A stretch of 64,000 nucleotides of DNA from DATCYX01 sp963714425. GTDB lineage: Bacteria > Chloroflexota > Anaerolineae > Anaerolineales > UBA4823. The DNA lies in assembly GCA_963714425.1 (NCBI GenBank), contig CAVQOI010000004.1, positions 558,001-622,000 on the forward strand. Reading direction: 5' to 3'. Both the position numbers and the translations under genes were made by a program. Of this stretch, positions 1-9,408 are shown in pieces. Every line of letters begins with the position of its first letter. The stretch's first letter is position 1. The notes beneath the pieces are model-generated. The model saw only the letters and a list, made by a program, of their open reading frames with translations. It had not been told where the DNA came from and searched no databases.

Positions 1-159
1 TGTAATACGGCTGCCCGATCAAGCAACCATGTTTCGCCCAGAAATCCTGCAGGGCCATAATTATGGATTGAAAATTACGTGGCTCGGTCATTGAATGGAG
101 AGAAGCGCATAGAGAATAGTGATAATTAAACAGTGATTTCTAATCGAATAGATTCGTGA

Positions 160-176
160 CACTTGCGGCGCAAGTG
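160..176. other. Small perfect hairpin near the window edge
   Basis: CACTTGC, three bases, GCAAGTG: a perfect 7-bp inverted repeat, flanked by TTCG and CGAA that could extend it across a bulge. It lies just beyond the terminator of the first gene. No gene is visible in positions 1-199. Function unknown; it may belong to a gene to the left of the window. Confidence 0.4.
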
Positions 177-199
177 CGAATGAATTATAACCAATAAAA

Positions 200-226
200 T
201 GGGGCGGCACACCTTATGCCGCCCCA
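200..226 (-). terminator. Rho-independent terminator of the zinc-ribbon/TPR gene
   Basis: A perfect 10-bp stem (TGGGGCGGCA / TGCCGCCCCA) with a 7-base loop lies 27 bases past the stop codon of the minus-strand gene at 253-1671. On the minus strand the stem is followed by ATTTTATTGG, a T-rich tract. The position and shape fit an intrinsic terminator. Confidence 0.75.
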
Positions 227-252
227 CAAAAATATTACCCAGCAATTACAAT

Positions 253-1671
253 TCAATAACCGAACCAGCCAAACGTAACTGCCAGCGCCCAGAATATGAA
301 TATCAAGAAACCCAGGGTGGCAACGATTGCAATCCAGAATGCCGAAGCCTTCAAGGGATCGATGGGCTTTTCGCCACTCACCTTGCCGGTCTGCCCGTTG
401 ATCCACACGTGGTATGTATTTTTTTGGTAGCGATAACTTCCAAGCCACAAGGGTAACAACACCAATTTGTAAGTGATCCCACTCCAGCTTACACCGCCGG
501 AGCGCAAATTGCGTTTTTCCTGACCCAGTAACACACGGCTGTGCAGATCCCTATGGAGCTTGCGTGCTACCTTCTCGCGTGCTTTCAGCGAAGCATCCGC
601 CAGGGGTAAATCGTAGCTTACAGCTTTCCATCCAGCTAGGTAACCCGGCTCAAAATCAACCAGCTCCTTTAATCGGAACGGCCCTACTCGTGCAAGCTCT
701 TTGGCATCCAGCTTACGCAAGCCAGGCACCAACACATCATCGAACATGAGCAGCTCTGTCCCATTGCGCGTCACCCAATTCCTGCCATCTAACGAGGTTT
801 CGCTAACCTCACAGCTCCAGTTCAGATGCAGCGTTCCATCAAAGGTCCAAAACGGGTAATACGCCGGCCGGATGCGAGAGGGTTGCGCCAGTTTTTTTAG
901 ATCGTCGGGGATGAACCAGCCCCTGCCCAGCCAGTTGCGCACATTCGTAATTGCTTCCTCCTCACCGAACTGCGCTGGAGCAATCAAATGAGGGCTGACC
1001 AGCTCCTCGGACTCGACTAATTTGATCAATTGGTAGGATCCACAGAAAGGGCATTCTGTGGCGGTCTCTCCCGCTGGGAGCACGGAACTGGCGCCACACT
1101 GCCCACAGCGCAGATTCTGTTGCTCATCAGCCCAGTTGTGCGCGACCGTGGTTGGAAGGTCGAAGTCGAGGACTTGCTCTGTGGCCTCGGGATTGGTACC
1201 CGTAGTGGTTCCTGGTTGCTCAATATATCCGCAATTTTCACATACCTGAGCACCCATCTCGGGCATATAAGTTAATCTCCCCCCACAATTAGGGCAGTCG
1301 AAGACAGTGCTGGATGTGGCCTCTTCAGTCTCTTCTTTTAGGCTGGACTGGACGCCCTCTCCCTCTTCAAGCAAGCGGGAGTTATCAAACTCATCGGAGA
1401 GCAATACCAACCCTCGCCGGGCAGCCGCGTTCCCTGGGTCGGCAGCCAGAGCGCTCTCAAGGTATTCGCGTTGCTCAACCGGGTCTGCAGTAGTGCCGGA
1501 GAGCCACATCCAGACTCGCGTGTCGGAAGGATTCATCTCCGTGGCTTTAAAGAGCAGGCTGCGTGCCTGCTGCTTGTCACCACCTTTCACAGCCGCAATA
1601 CCCGCGCTTACGAGCTGTTCATACTGCATCTTGTCGAAATCCAGCCGGCGGATGTATTCGGGTCTCTCCAT
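253..1671 (-). CDS. Membrane-anchored TPR and double zinc-ribbon protein
   Basis: A 472-residue protein. Residues about 10-95 look like tetratricopeptide repeats (AATEMNPSDTRVW-like and YLESALAADPGNAAARR). Two zinc ribbons follow: CPNCG...CENCG at about residue 125-147 and CGQCG...CPFCG at about 190-212. A C-terminal hydrophobic segment (about 447-470) suggests a membrane anchor with the bulk in the cytoplasm. The middle part resembles no enzyme I recognise. The role is unknown; TPRs and zinc ribbons suggest a scaffold or protein-binding job. It has its own terminator. Start chosen at the ATG at 1671; a TATACT hexamer lies 13 bases upstream. Confidence 0.8.
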   Translation of the reverse strand: MERPEYIRRLDFDKMQYEQLVSAGIAAVKGGDKQQARSLLFKATEMNPSDTRVWMWLSGTTADPVEQREYLESALAADPGNAAARRGLVLLSDEFDNSRLLEEGEGVQSSLKEETEEATSSTVFDCPNCGGRLTYMPEMGAQVCENCGYIEQPGTTTGTNPEATEQVLDFDLPTTVAHNWADEQQNLRCGQCGASSVLPAGETATECPFCGSYQLIKLVESEELVSPHLIAPAQFGEEEAITNVRNWLGRGWFIPDDLKKLAQPSRIRPAYYPFWTFDGTLHLNWSCEVSETSLDGRNWVTRNGTELLMFDDVLVPGLRKLDAKELARVGPFRLKELVDFEPGYLAGWKAVSYDLPLADASLKAREKVARKLHRDLHSRVLLGQEKRNLRSGGVSWSGITYKLVLLPLWLGSYRYQKNTYHVWINGQTGKVSGEKPIDPLKASAFWIAIVATLGFLIFIFWALAVTFGWFGY

Positions 1672-1796
1672 ATGAATCTCGATCAGTATAACCCGAGTCT
1701 TGGCGGATAACCCTTTCTATCTGGTTAGGTACCCGTGAAGGTGCATATATTCTGGAAATCAATGAACGTGCCGACACGAAGCAGGTGTCCCTGCGG

Positions 1797-3575
1797 CTAT
1801 CGCACCAGGAGCGGTAAAAGGTTTATGCTTGCGGCTGGCATAGCCCGGACCGTGTCGCTCACCACCACGCTGTCCCCTTGAAGCGCCGATAGGGTAACGG
1901 TGTACCACTCACCACTGTTCAAGCCGGTGAGCGCGTACGTACGCGTCTCGCCCATCAGTCCTGTGATTGGCGATGCCTGGTCTCCTGGCGTGCCTGAGTA
2001 ATCAATGCGCCAGGACGGCGGATCCGGCAGGTTGGAGCCAGTCTGCCACACCAACAGCAAAGCGTGCAACCGTGGTAATGCCTCCAGATGCAAAACTGGC
2101 TGAACCTCGAAAGCCCCCAGGTCGGGAGCATAGCCGGCAGGGCGCATTTGACCCAGGATGTCTTCCAACGGAGAATTTGTAGGGTCGGCAGCATCTACCA
2201 GCGGGCTGCCCTCGGCAGGGGTTCCATAGCTCGCAACCAGATGCTCAAAAGCCTCCCGGATGGACGAGGAGCCATCGCCAAACTGATTCAGACCCGGGAT
2301 CCAGCGAGGCAGCACCAGCCCGGACTGGCTGCCCAATCCCGGGTTCACCACCAGGCTGTGCGGGTCATCGGTATAGTTGATCAGCTCAGCGGCGTCTGAA
2401 GGGATCGCCCCCCCGCCATTCCAGTAAAGGTTGTGGTCCAGGGCGAAGGTGAGCGTGTCAGCAGGTGGCGTGTCGGAGAAATCGTTGGGACGGGTTGGAT
2501 TCTCTGCGCCCATCGTGCCGGCAGGATCAGACCAAACATTGTTATAGAAGTAGATCAAGTCGTTCTGGGGATTGCTGCCTTCCCGATTCAGCCGCATGGC
2601 ATATGCCAGTGAGGGCAGATCGCCGACCACGGTGTTATTGCGGAAAGTCACATCTCTTCCGCCCTTGACACCAAAGGCGCTGCGCATGACCTCAGGAGAG
2701 TTGCCCAGCATCAGGTTGTTCTCAACCAGCACGTCCTGGGCTTCGAAGAAAGATTGCCCATCTTCGCCAATCAGCACAAAGTTCGATCCGCTAGAGCCCT
2801 GCCAGTTAAGGAAGATATTTCGCCGGACCGTGACGCGCTGGCTGCCAAGCACATCGTCGCTTGACGCATTGCTATCTTTGATCACGATAAAACTGCTGGT
2901 GTTGTTGATGTTGGTCCGCCCGCTGCCAGCAAAATCGTTGAAGAAGATATTATCCTGGATGACAACATCGGTCACACTGTTTGCGTCGATATGCTCATCG
3001 CTACCGGTCTGGTTGTAGAAGATATTGCCTTCAACCGTGATGTGGTCAGCGCTGTTGTTAATCTTGAGAATATCGTTGTTGTAGCTATCGTGCAGCACGT
3101 TATCCCGCAGGGTTACATCCCGCACTCTCCCAAGAGTTCCACCGCCATCCAGATGCACCACCAACGCTCCGGCGCCGGCGCCATCGTGAGCGATATCAAA
3201 GCCCTCCAGGGTGACTCCCCGCACACCATCGTAAGAGGTAATCACCCTGTCATCATTGCGCAGACGCGCCTGGTAAGGTGTCTCAGAGCGCACCGTCACC
3301 CCCACGAGGAAATTACCGCGCAGGCTTATGCGTCCGTCGTATTGCCCCGGGCGCACGAGCACCAGGCTGCTGTCTGGGACATTATCGAGTGCGTGGGTTA
3401 TGGTAGCCCAGGGACTGCCAGAGGAGCCATCCCCGTTGAAATCGCTTCCGTTGGTTGCAACGTAGTATGGGGATGTGGGTGAGTCCAGTAAAATGCCTAC
3501 ATGCACGCGGGCTGCGGTGGAGGTGAGCAGGGTCGACGTTAGCAGGATGGATTGCAGCCATCTGGATATTTTCAT
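1797..3575 (-). CDS. Secreted right-handed parallel beta-helix protein
   Basis: A 592-residue protein with an N-terminal signal peptide (MKISRWLQSILLTSTLLTS). It begins with the DUF1565-like opening YYVATNGSDFNGDGSSGSPWATI, followed by many short repeats of the form hxxNxhxxN (DNVLHDS, EGNIFYN, QDNIFFND, RRNIFLN, ENNLML, RNNTVV), the coil repeats of a pectate-lyase-like beta-helix. The last about 90 residues look like a fibronectin-type domain, and the chain ends in INLLPLLVR, a short motif also seen in other exported proteins of this window. It probably acts outside the cell, perhaps on polysaccharide, but no catalytic residues can be named. The ATG at 3575 is preceded by GGGGAGATG. Confidence 0.8.
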   Translation of the reverse strand: MKISRWLQSILLTSTLLTSTAARVHVGILLDSPTSPYYVATNGSDFNGDGSSGSPWATITHALDNVPDSSLVLVRPGQYDGRISLRGNFLVGVTVRSETPYQARLRNDDRVITSYDGVRGVTLEGFDIAHDGAGAGALVVHLDGGGTLGRVRDVTLRDNVLHDSYNNDILKINNSADHITVEGNIFYNQTGSDEHIDANSVTDVVIQDNIFFNDFAGSGRTNINNTSSFIVIKDSNASSDDVLGSQRVTVRRNIFLNWQGSSGSNFVLIGEDGQSFFEAQDVLVENNLMLGNSPEVMRSAFGVKGGRDVTFRNNTVVGDLPSLAYAMRLNREGSNPQNDLIYFYNNVWSDPAGTMGAENPTRPNDFSDTPPADTLTFALDHNLYWNGGGAIPSDAAELINYTDDPHSLVVNPGLGSQSGLVLPRWIPGLNQFGDGSSSIREAFEHLVASYGTPAEGSPLVDAADPTNSPLEDILGQMRPAGYAPDLGAFEVQPVLHLEALPRLHALLLVWQTGSNLPDPPSWRIDYSGTPGDQASPITGLMGETRTYALTGLNSGEWYTVTLSALQGDSVVVSDTVRAMPAASINLLPLLVR

Positions 3576-3831
3576 TGTGATGACATCTCCCCACCTGGAT
3601 TAGGTCACATTGCACATAACATTTTTCAGGGCTTTGTAGGGCTTACGGATATTTTACACGTCACTGACAGCCAAGCAAGCGATATCAGAGCAAGTCTTAA
3701 TGTATACTTAGCACGAGGCATTGCAAGAAATTTTCAGGAATAGCCTTTAGCCATTTGTTGGCTGCAAGAATAGAACCAGAGTTCACTTATTGCCCAAAGC
3801 AATATTGCTGGTATCAGTTAGGAGCAGTCAG

Positions 3832-4506
3832 ATGTCCCATTACATCAATAATGTAACTAAGCACGCATCCACCCGTCTTTTTACCATTAAGGAGGAGATC
3901 ACCCACAGCATCACGCACGGCATAGGCGCCGGGCTGAGTATCGCCGGTCTCATCTTGCTGGTTCTGCGTGCAGTATGGTTTGGCAACACTATTCAGGTTG
4001 CCAGTTTCAGCATCTTTGGAGCCACGTTAATCCTGATGTATCTGGCATCCACACTCTACCACTCCATCCAACAGCCGCGCCTCAAACAGGTGTTCAAAAT
4101 CTTCGATCACGCTGCCATTTACCTGCTCATCGCCGGGACGTACACACCATTTCTCCTGGTAGCCCTCGACAGCGCCTGGAGGTGGACCCTGCTGGTGATC
4201 ATCTGGGGCTTGGCATTATTAGGCGTGAGTTTCAAAGCCCTGTTCATAAACCGCTTCCAACGGATTTCTGTATTGGGCTATATCCTTATGGGCTGGCTGA
4301 GTGTGGTGATTTTCCGGGACCTGGCAACCAACTTGCCCGCGGGCGGCATGCTCTGGCTTGCCGCCGGTGGGGTCGCCTATACTGTCGGCGTAATTTTCTA
4401 TGCACTGCAAAAAATCCCCTATATGCACGCCATCTGGCACCTTTTCGTCATGGCAGGCAGCCTATGCCATTTCTTTGCCGTTTTCTTTTATCTGGCTCCT
4501 AAATAA
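3832..4506 (+). CDS. Hemolysin III (PAQR) family membrane protein
   Basis: About 224 residues with seven hydrophobic segments. The family opening EEITHSITHGIGAGLSIAGL is clear, with the conserved SxxxH (LASTLYHSI), a DHAAIYLLIAGTYTPF block and the C-terminal HAIWHLFVMAGSLCHF. These Ser, His and Asp residues form the putative zinc site of the PAQR/CREST superfamily. Bacterial members are called hemolysin III, but their physiological role is not settled. I place the start at 3832 because TAGGAG precedes it; an upstream in-frame start at 3790 would add 14 residues not typical of the family. Confidence 0.88.
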   Translation: MSHYINNVTKHASTRLFTIKEEITHSITHGIGAGLSIAGLILLVLRAVWFGNTIQVASFSIFGATLILMYLASTLYHSIQQPRLKQVFKIFDHAAIYLLIAGTYTPFLLVALDSAWRWTLLVIIWGLALLGVSFKALFINRFQRISVLGYILMGWLSVVIFRDLATNLPAGGMLWLAAGGVAYTVGVIFYALQKIPYMHAIWHLFVMAGSLCHFFAVFFYLAPK

Positions 4507-4515
4507 ATAATAGCG

Positions 4516-4533
4516 TATCCAGAATACTGGATA
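4516..4533. other. Short hairpin after the hemolysin III gene
   Basis: TATCCAG, four bases, CTGGATA forms a perfect 7-bp stem 10 bases after the stop codon. No T-run follows, so it is at best a weak terminator. Confidence 0.35.
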
Positions 4534-4630
4534 GGTAATGATAATGGAAGAGGTAAGACATTGCCATGAAACACACCATGTTCTAAAATTGAACAGTCAT
4601 ATTGTGATAGCAAGCTGACCATCAGCTGGT

Positions 4631-4636
4631 TATAAT
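4631..4636 (+). promoter_or_regulatory. Candidate -10 element (TATAAT) of the glycosyltransferase gene
   Basis: A consensus TATAAT lies 24 bases before the ATG at 4661. No good -35 is present at the usual spacing; the nearest TTGTGA is 23 bases away, so the call rests on the -10 alone. Confidence 0.45.
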
Positions 4637-4660
4637 TTTCGAGAGCTCAACATACGCTTA

Positions 4661-6268
4661 ATGCTCGAAGAATTTGGGATTACACAACAAACAGATCCGG
4701 GTATGATGCTAAAACGAAAATTACCCAAATTACATTATCATCAAGTCCTTTTCACTCTCATCTTCCTTCTGGGTATCTTTGCTCGGATGTGGGAATTTCG
4801 CGTACTACCACCCGGACTAAATCAGGATGAAGCTTCGAACGGGGTGGATGCATATTCTCTCTACCGCTTTGGCGTTGATCGAAATGGAGTATCCTATCCT
4901 GTCCATTTCATATCCTGGGGAAGTGGACAAAGTGCCCTTTATGGCTATATTTTAATTCCATTCATCGCGATTGGAGGTCTTTCGCCCGTCACAGTAAGAA
5001 TCCCGCAATTAATATTCGGGGTCTTAACGATACCCCTCGTATATTTTATTGCCAAACGAACGAAAGACAATAGATTTGCCCTGATTGCAATGTTCTTTAT
5101 CGCAATCAGTCCATGGCATATCATGCTTTCACGCTGGGGATTAGAATCTAATCTTCTGCCGTTTGTCTTTTCACTTGGATTCGCCTGTCTGCTCAAATCC
5201 ACGACGAAAAATAGCTGGTTTATACTAGCAGGTGTTCTCTTTGCATTATGTCTTTACGCTTATGGCACAGCGTATGCCGCTGTTCCCGTTATGCTGTTAT
5301 GTGCAATTCCAATTTTGCTTCAATCGAAGAGGGTGAGCATCAAAACCACGATCATGGGCCTTACTGCTTTTGCAATTGTAGGATTCCCCATGTTTCTTTT
5401 CCTTATCGTCAACTTGTTCAAATTAAATAGTGTTCAATTCGGGTTGATGAGCATGCCGCGTTTGCCTTTAGAATCTCGCTTCGAAACCTTGAGCTTTGTA
5501 TTCAATGACAATCCCATCAAAGCGCTGGTCGGGAATCTTCAATCGATGATGTCCCTTTTAATTAATCAAACTGATGGTCGGATCTGGAACACACTTGAAC
5601 AGTATGGATATTTCTATAAATATTCATCACCGCTCTGGATATTTGGGATTGCTCAACTACTTTTTTCCCGCCGATCAGCGACTACTCCAGAACAATCGCT
5701 TTTATTAGCTTGGTTGTTAGCCTCATTTACCATAGGTATCTTGCATCCTATCAACATCAACCGCATTAACTTGATCTTCATCCCACTTATTCTTTGCGCT
5801 TCAATTGCAATGGCTTGGGTTGGCAAACGCAGTGTGATTGCGTTGATCATATCGCTCTGTGTCTTTTTTATCAGTTTTATGTTATTTACAAATAGCTACC
5901 ATGGAGAAGAATATCGCAGGCCAGCAAATAGATCATATTTTACCGGTCTAATTCCTGCCCTCGAATTTGCTCAAAATGTGGGAGAAAACAACGATCCAAT
6001 CTGTGTAACTAATTCCGTAAACATGCCGTATATATTTGTATTATTTACTGAGAAGATAAATCCATTAGACTACCTTAATGATATTGTCTATTTTGAGCCT
6101 CCAGGTCAGCACCGAAACGTTCTTTCTCTTGGTCGCTACTTCTTCGGAGTAGAAAGATGTCCAGGCAATCCACGAACAATATTTATACTTGAGCAAGAGG
6201 AGCCACCAAATTCTGCGATGGGGTATAAGATTACTCACTTTGGTGATTATTCAGTCTATCAGCCGTGA
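4661..6268 (+). CDS. GT39-like membrane glycosyltransferase
   Basis: A 535-residue integral membrane protein with about ten hydrophobic segments. The first loop carries PGLNQDEASNGVDAYSLY, the acidic (DE) motif typical of the PMT/ArnT (GT39, GT-C fold) superfamily, where it takes part in catalysis with a polyprenyl-phosphate sugar donor. A luminal-type C-terminal domain of about 120 residues follows. Substrate unknown. The region is more AT-rich than its neighbours, which could mean recent acquisition. The start is uncertain between 4661 and the ATGATG at 4703/4706; 4661 fits the TATAAT upstream. Confidence 0.8.
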   Translation: MLEEFGITQQTDPGMMLKRKLPKLHYHQVLFTLIFLLGIFARMWEFRVLPPGLNQDEASNGVDAYSLYRFGVDRNGVSYPVHFISWGSGQSALYGYILIPFIAIGGLSPVTVRIPQLIFGVLTIPLVYFIAKRTKDNRFALIAMFFIAISPWHIMLSRWGLESNLLPFVFSLGFACLLKSTTKNSWFILAGVLFALCLYAYGTAYAAVPVMLLCAIPILLQSKRVSIKTTIMGLTAFAIVGFPMFLFLIVNLFKLNSVQFGLMSMPRLPLESRFETLSFVFNDNPIKALVGNLQSMMSLLINQTDGRIWNTLEQYGYFYKYSSPLWIFGIAQLLFSRRSATTPEQSLLLAWLLASFTIGILHPININRINLIFIPLILCASIAMAWVGKRSVIALIISLCVFFISFMLFTNSYHGEEYRRPANRSYFTGLIPALEFAQNVGENNDPICVTNSVNMPYIFVLFTEKINPLDYLNDIVYFEPPGQHRNVLSLGRYFFGVERCPGNPRTIFILEQEEPPNSAMGYKITHFGDYSVYQP

Positions 6269-6656
6269 TTCTGAGCAGAGCATCTCTCCTGCCCAAATAA
6301 TCTGATAGGGGATTGCTCTACATTCCTGTACACCTCGGTAATATCTGCATGAATTTCGCGGCTGGATTTTGATTTCCCAGGTGGCGTTTGAGTTTCAGAG
6401 CATTGCTACTGCGGGGAAAGTGGAACTGGGTATTGTCGCTGATCTACAATGTTGCGCTTGGGAAGACCCATAGATATGGCCGTCGAAACAGGATATCGTT
6501 ATCTTACGCTAACTAAAAAGCCAAGACGCTCGCCTGGCAAATGCTAATAATGAAAGCCATAATCTTGGTAGCTCTGTTGTATTCTCGCTGATCAATTAAG
6601 ATCCTATTAACTTATCTCTAATTAATGACACATTTTCCCATCCCGCATCGTTAAGT
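6269..6656. other. Non-coding stretch without recognisable gene
   Basis: About 390 bases between the glycosyltransferase and the sigma-factor gene. All frames are interrupted and none gives a recognisable protein. It contains no hairpin with a T-run that I could find. The last bases form the promoter of the sigma factor. Confidence 0.5.
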
Positions 6657-6662
6657 TATTAT
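6657..6662 (+). promoter_or_regulatory. -10-like hexamer predicting a leaderless sigma-factor mRNA
   Basis: TATTAT lies exactly 7 bases before the ATG at 6670. Transcription would begin at or beside the A of that ATG. No Shine-Dalgarno sequence precedes either ATG (6667 or 6670). The same -10/N7/ATG arrangement occurs at four other genes here. Confidence 0.45.
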
Positions 6663-6669
6663 AGACATG

Positions 6670-7233
6670 ATGTCCTCCAGGCATGAAACCACGGCGCCCG
6701 ATCTGCTCGCCCAAGCCCAGGCGGGCGATCCATCAGGGCTCAGCGATTTGTATGACCGCTACCATACGGGCATATTTCGCTTCCTGTACTACCGGGTTGG
6801 TGATCGGCATACAGCCGAGGATTTAGCGTCAGAAACCTTCATACGTGTGTTGCGCTCGCTCCATACTTTCCGCACGAAAAACGTCACTTTTGAAGCCTGG
6901 CTGTTCCGGATTGCCCGGAATCTGGCGATTGATCACTACCGCAAAACAAACGGCAAGAGCCACCTGAGCCTTGAGGAAGAAATGATTGCAGATCGCGATG
7001 ATCCGGTACTTACCGCAGAAAACAACCTTACCAGTGACCTGTTGTTGCAGGCGTTGAGTATGTTAAGCGAAATCCAGCGCGATGTGGTCGTCCTGCGCTT
7101 TGTAAACGGATTGCCCATAACTCAAGTGGCCCAGGCGTTGCACAAGAGCGAGGATGCGGTTAAAGCCCTGCAGCGCCGTGCGCTGTACGCCCTGCGGGAG
7201 ACTCTGACCGATTGGGAGATGACCTATGTTTAA
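6670..7233 (+). CDS. ECF-type RNA polymerase sigma factor
   Basis: About 187 residues. Region 2 is DLYDRYHTGIFRFLYYRVGD...AEDLASETFIRVLRSLHTF...AWLFRIARNLAIDHYRK, with the classic helix for -10 recognition. Region 4 is IQRDVVVLRFVNGLPITQVAQAL...KALQRRALYALRETL, a helix-turn-helix for -35 recognition. There is no sigma region 3, as in extracytoplasmic-function sigma factors. The stop overlaps the start of the FecR gene by 8 bases, so the two are translationally coupled and the partner probably controls this factor. Start at the second ATG (6670) is chosen because of the leaderless promoter; 6667 adds one residue. Confidence 0.92.
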   Translation: MSSRHETTAPDLLAQAQAGDPSGLSDLYDRYHTGIFRFLYYRVGDRHTAEDLASETFIRVLRSLHTFRTKNVTFEAWLFRIARNLAIDHYRKTNGKSHLSLEEEMIADRDDPVLTAENNLTSDLLLQALSMLSEIQRDVVVLRFVNGLPITQVAQALHKSEDAVKALQRRALYALRETLTDWEMTYV

Positions 7234-9277
7234 ACTTGATGAGATCTTGCAAAAACACCTCGAAGCGCTGGAAAATGGCCAGCCAATGGACAGGATACTG
7301 GCTGAATTGCCACCCGAGGCGAGCGAACTGACCGAGCTCATCCAGCTGGCTGCAGCCATCCGCCTGTTGCCGCATCCAGCGCCTGCACATGTCTTCTCTG
7401 CCGAGCAACTTCAGTTAGCAACATCTGATGTGAAAACCCGGCCAGCACCCCAGACCATTCCGGTACCCGCGGAAGGCACAAGTCCAAACTTGCCAAAAAT
7501 CCGGCTTCCTCGATTCCGCCTCGGAATAGCAATCGGATTCGCTGGTGCAGGTCTCATGCTGGTACTCCTCTTACTTGGGATGCTCGCAATGGGACCGGCA
7601 AGCGCCCGAGAAGCCTTAGTGATGGACGTGGAGGGGCTTGTTCGTGTGGCCTCCGGCAAAGAAGGGGACGACTGGCAGCCCACCAGCGACGGCGAAATCG
7701 TGCGCGAAGGGCAGCGCCTGGTTACCGGCCCTGGTTCCGGCTTGACATTGGTATTCTATGAGGGCAGCCGCCTGACGCTCGGACCGAACAGCTACGTTAC
7801 GCTCACCGAGGTGGGCGGCGGTTGGGGCAAATCGCTGCGCATGATCCTCACTCAGCATGTAGGCAAGACATCTCACAGCGTGGTGCCATTGAAGGGATCC
7901 CGAAGCGCCTACCAGGTGTTCACCCCCGCGGGTGTTGCCAGCGTTCATGGAACGTCCTTTAGCGTGGCGGTCGCGGAAGGCGGTATGTCTCGTTTTTCAG
8001 TGGAGACCGGAAGTGTCGTGGTCAGCGGACAGGATGCTCAGCTAGCGCTTGGAGCCGGGCAAGCAGCCTCAACTACCCCCGGCACTTTTCCGGAGACGCC
8101 GGATTACCAGTTCACCCTGGAAGGAATACTCACCAGCATAGATGAGGGTGTTTGGATCGTAAATGGAGTCTCATTCGTCATCAACAGTGACACGCTATTG
8201 CAGGGCAATCCACAGGTTGGCTCCTTTATACTGGTCGAGGGGCGTGTCACTGGCGAAGGGGAGCGAGTGGCGGACAGTATAAGTGTTTTGAATCAAGATG
8301 TAAACGAAACCGAATCCACCTTCACCGGCATATTCACCGAAATCATCGGCGAGACCTGGCTGGTGGACGGCACTCCTATCTGGGTGGACGGATCGACCGA
8401 GATAGGAGATGGGCTTGAGATAGGCATGCCTGTCAGGGTGAAGTTCACTGTTTCCCCGGATGGTCGCTGGATCGCTCTGGAGATCGAGCCCCTGGTCGAG
8501 GAAGAAGATGAGCCAGCTGAGACCGAATACCCCGAAGTCACGGATACAATAACTCCCACCGATACGATCACGCCGACTGAGACGATGACGCCTACGCTCT
8601 TCACCAACTGCACCGGTGCCAACCAGCAGCCGAAGGGCGCCAAGCTGGGAAGCGCATACGGCGTGCCATACGGGGAGATCATGGGGTGGTTCTGCCAGCA
8701 CTTCGGCTTTGGCGAGATCGATCTTGCCTATGGCTTGAGCCGGCAATACAGCTTATCCGTAGAACAGATCTTCGCCTTGCGCCGCAGTGGTTATGGCTGG
8801 GGCCAGATCAAGCGCATGCTTGCCTCAGGCGAAGTTACCCCCACCTCTGTCATCACTGCAACTGCTACACTCACCGTGACCCTCACGCCAACATCAACGC
8901 TGGTGCCCACCGACACCTTGATCACGCCGACCCCACTGCCCGCCAAGAACGACCGTAACTGCCCAACACCCAACGACCAACCCAAGGCGCAGTCTCTGGC
9001 AGCCAAGTACGGCGTATCCTATGAGGAGCTTATCGGTTGGTTCTGCAGAGGCTTCGGATTTGGCGAGATCGACCAGGCCTACAGCCTTAGCCTGGAGTAC
9101 GCCGTGCCTGTAGCTGATATTTTCAACATGCGTGCTAGCGGCATGGGCTGGGGGCAGATTAAATCACAGCTGAAATCCTCGGTCGCTCCAGCATCCACTC
9201 CCCAACCCAATCCCGGGAACAGCAACAATCCAGGGCACATTCCACCCGGACAGCTTAAGAAAACACCAAAGCCCTGA
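7226..9277 (+). CDS. Membrane FecR protein with DUF5666 pair and two copies of an unnamed C-terminal domain
   Basis: A 683-residue protein translationally coupled to the sigma factor and probably its membrane regulator. Residues 1-60 are a short helical cytoplasmic part, then a Pro-rich linker and one transmembrane helix at about 98-125. Outside lies a FecR domain (about 135-250, ending in AGVASVHGTSFSVAVAEGG), two DUF5666-like beta domains (about 295-358 and 364-418), and two copies (about 461-537 and 577-652) of a roughly 75-residue module joined by Thr/Pro linkers. Each module starts at an Asn-Cys pair and contains GWFC..FGFGEID.AY and GWGQIK. I do not recognise the module. A strong terminator follows. 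Confidence 0.85.
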   Translation: MFKLDEILQKHLEALENGQPMDRILAELPPEASELTELIQLAAAIRLLPHPAPAHVFSAEQLQLATSDVKTRPAPQTIPVPAEGTSPNLPKIRLPRFRLGIAIGFAGAGLMLVLLLLGMLAMGPASAREALVMDVEGLVRVASGKEGDDWQPTSDGEIVREGQRLVTGPGSGLTLVFYEGSRLTLGPNSYVTLTEVGGGWGKSLRMILTQHVGKTSHSVVPLKGSRSAYQVFTPAGVASVHGTSFSVAVAEGGMSRFSVETGSVVVSGQDAQLALGAGQAASTTPGTFPETPDYQFTLEGILTSIDEGVWIVNGVSFVINSDTLLQGNPQVGSFILVEGRVTGEGERVADSISVLNQDVNETESTFTGIFTEIIGETWLVDGTPIWVDGSTEIGDGLEIGMPVRVKFTVSPDGRWIALEIEPLVEEEDEPAETEYPEVTDTITPTDTITPTETMTPTLFTNCTGANQQPKGAKLGSAYGVPYGEIMGWFCQHFGFGEIDLAYGLSRQYSLSVEQIFALRRSGYGWGQIKRMLASGEVTPTSVITATATLTVTLTPTSTLVPTDTLITPTPLPAKNDRNCPTPNDQPKAQSLAAKYGVSYEELIGWFCRGFGFGEIDQAYSLSLEYAVPVADIFNMRASGMGWGQIKSQLKSSVAPASTPQPNPGNSNNPGHIPPGQLKKTPKP

Positions 9278-9297
9278 ACCTGGTATCCTCACACCAT

Positions 9298-9333
9298 ACC
9301 CCTCCTGTCAGTCACAGGAGGGGTAATTCTTTA
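9298..9333 (+). terminator. Rho-independent terminator of the sigma/FecR operon
   Basis: A perfect 11-bp stem (ACCCCTCCTGT / ACAGGAGGGGT) with a 5-base loop at 9298-9324, followed by AATTCTTTA. It lies 21 bases past the FecR stop codon. Confidence 0.85.
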
Positions 9334-9408
9334 ATATTGGTTCGTAAGGAAGAATGAGTGTATGATAATATTTCGAATCAGAATTCTTTTCCGCGGGAGC
9401 TGACGGGG

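Noticed and set aside
3790..3831. Earlier start for the hemolysin III gene
   Set aside because: The added residues are not typical of the family, and the ATG at 3832 has a better ribosome-binding site.
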